In this document: positions 62,303-64,000 of the stretch, piece by piece | How the letters are laid out: each line of letters begins with the position of its first letter | How positions within the stretch are numbered: position 1 is the first letter of the stretch | Assembly: GCF_000002075.1 (NCBI RefSeq) | Contig: NW_004797435.1 | Location: forward strand, 910,111-974,110 | Origin: Aplysia californica | Lineage: Eukaryota; Mollusca; Gastropoda; Aplysiida; Aplysiidae | Reading direction: 5' to 3' | Length of the DNA: 64,000 bases | Position numbers and translations under genes: made by a program | The notes under the pieces: generated by a model | The model's database searches: none | What the model saw: the letters and a program-made list of their open reading frames with translations, nothing else | What the model was told of the DNA's origin: nothing

Positions 62303-63043
62303 AGTTTAGGGGGGGGGGGGGGGGGCTACACCCCCAAAATCAAAATTCGGCTCAAAATCATGGAATTTAAGTTGTAGGCATTTTTAGCTTCCTCAGCCTC
62401 TCCTACAACTATTTCATGGCATAAGAACCCCCAAAAACCGTATTTTTTCCCATACCGGGCATGTTTGTAGCCGCCATTTCCTCATAAAGTCAGTATTTTA
62501 TTTTTCTTTATCGGCCGTTTTCTCAAAATGCGACTTTTCTCTGTACTTTTTTGAATAACTCCAGCATTTTTCTTCCAATCTTCATGAAATTTTCACAGAA
62601 TGAAGAGAAGAGGTAATACTAAACATTTGTCTGTTGAATTTTTGATATATGGAATAGATTTTTGTTGGTGGTGTCTGGAGTATGGATTTTCACGGATTTT
62701 TCACAAACTTGAATGCTACCTCAGGAAAAAATTCATTAAAAATTTTCTAATTCGATTAGGAAAAAAACAACAGACAAATTTTTAGATATAATGTTTGTGA
62801 ACACGCATGCAAAAAAACAATCAATTTCCAAGAGCGATAAGTGCGGTATTCATTACGTAAGACATGTTAATAAAATCCAATATGGCGGCGTATCCAGGGA
62901 AACGAAACTTTTTTCTCAAATTTCATTGCGGATTTTAAGACTCCTTACTGTGCTTGTTATATGTGTAAAATTTGGTAAAATTCGGTCCAGTAATAAGCGA
63001 GATAGCCTCCAGGTGTAGCCCCCCCCCCCCCCCCCCTTAAACT
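62303..63043. mobile_element. DNA element with poly-G inverted ends, 741 bp
   Basis: The left end AGTTTAGGGGGG... then GGCTACACC mirrors the right end GGTGTAGCCCC... then CCTTAAACT. This is an inverted pair of about 30 bp, mostly homopolymer G/C. The interior has no coding capacity. The target duplication is not clear. Confidence 0.72.
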
Positions 63044-63169
63044 GAAAGTTCTTGTATTTTAAAACTGTGTATAGTAAGTAATCATCTGTACTGCTTTATG
63101 TCACAGAAACTGGAATAAAGCTTGCTCTATGGGCCACAGGGTCCTGAAAAGAATATTAATTTACCCACT

Positions 63170-63365
63170 TCTGTGGTGTAATGGTAAGACTCTTTAGCAC
63201 AAAAAGCATGAGTCCAATTCCCATAATAGGAAAGCTGTTGTATTAAGCATCTTTGTCTGTCTGTCTGGGATGCTATGTTCCACTCACCCTGGGTTAGTCC
63301 TGACAGACAGGGTCAAAGTAGACTGCCTCCTGAATGATCTATACTGTGTTCATGAGTGCATAAAA
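63170..63365 (+). mobile_element. SINE family A copy
   Basis: The best-preserved tRNA-like head: GTGGTGTAATGGTAAGACTC (A box) and GAGTCCAATTCCC (B box). Body TGTCTGGGATGCTATGTTCC, then GGGTTAGTCCTGACAGACAG and GCCTCCTGAATGATCT. Confidence 0.85.
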
Positions 63366-64000
63366 CATTTACTTTGAAAACTTTTCTCTTCTGTGAGTGT
63401 GTCTGTTCAGTATGAAAATGCCACTCAAATCTTGACTGAAGATTTATCTGAACAGTATTACTAGTTTCTTCAAATTAAAATCAAATTGAATTTCTCTCCA
63501 ACATTAAGCATGCTGTAGGCGGAGAATGTCTCAGTAGCACTTTTGGGAAAGTTTGTTTCCTAATCTATTTTTTAATTATCATTTTTTATTTACCCTCTTT
63601 ATATTTCCATTTTGTATTTATAAATTCATGGTCCATATATTTTAATTTGACATCGACTGGTGAATCAATGGCTACTTATTGGTTTTGGATCACAGACAGT
63701 GTTATTTTATAGGGAGTATTTACAAACTCAAAATGAAAGAGTGACAATAGTTTCTTTTGTTTACCATTGAAATGTTTTTAAAAATCAGTTTAAATCGATT
63801 TCTTTTGTGTTTGTCGAATGGTAGGAGGAGTTTATTTCTTTTCTGGATGTTCTGCTGAGACAAACAGAATGTAAAGGAATCCCAGAGCTTTTTTAAAACA
63901 AAATTCTAGAGAAAAAAATATTTTGTAATTACCAAATTCATTTTAAAAGTTCGCATAAAATGGTGAGTAGATGGGACAACAGTTGATGGTCATTATTTCA
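63366..64000. other. Right edge, no gene seen
   Basis: AT-rich sequence without recognisable exon, repeat or RNA gene. Confidence 0.5.

Overview
This is a eukaryotic nuclear window. Genes are split into many short exons with GT-AG junctions and long AT-rich introns full of transposons, SINEs and microsatellites. Two host genes could be assembled by joining exons on reading frame. The intron style, the dense tRNA-derived SINEs, the I/Nimb-like LINE and the repeated TCTAGA-type low complexity suggest a lophotrochozoan, probably a gastropod mollusc. That assignment is inference, not proof.

Left part, 1.4-19.3 kb, minus strand: one large C2H2 zinc-finger gene in 15 coding exons. The joined frame is uninterrupted and gives about 1117 residues: an N-terminal ZAD-like C-x2-C/C-x2-C domain, a long Ser/Asn-rich linker, then 21 complete C2H2 fingers, mostly C-x4-C, plus a 22nd lacking its histidines. 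Several exons are phase-1/phase-1 units of 168-180 nt, each carrying exactly two fingers. The last exon runs antisense through a SINE, so the predicted C-terminus is partly SINE-derived. Introns hold SINEs, LINE tails, a (GT)n-bearing inverted-repeat element and a piggyBac-like MITE.

Middle, 19.3-29.7 kb: intergenic. It has a complete 576-bp piggyBac-like MITE with TTAA on both sides, an antisense SINE, a broken I/Nimb-type LINE of about 4.7 kb (endonuclease, reverse transcriptase and RNase H remnants), a 944-bp Tigger/pogo-like MITE, and a perfect 17-bp hairpin about 520 bp upstream of the next gene.

Right part, 29.7-56.4 kb, plus strand: the ER oxidoreductin gene ERO1 in 17 coding exons, giving 476 residues. 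It has a signal peptide, the C-x4-C shuttle pair, the FAD-binding region and the C-x2-C-x2-C active site. Two in-frame microexons of 30 and 15 nt, and a possible third of 9 nt, lie just before the active-site half. Intron 1 carries a 2.8-kb foldback transposon. Other introns carry five SINE copies with a conserved 3' hairpin or tRNA head, further SINEs, a 243-bp piggyBac-like MITE, and a hAT-like element inserted with an 8-bp duplication into a minisatellite.

56.4-64 kb: 3' flank of ERO1 with tandem repeats, a TA-flanked MITE inside a minisatellite, a poly-G-ended inverted-repeat element and a SINE. No further gene was recognised. The two genes are head to head but more than 10 kb apart, and nothing in the sequence links their functions.
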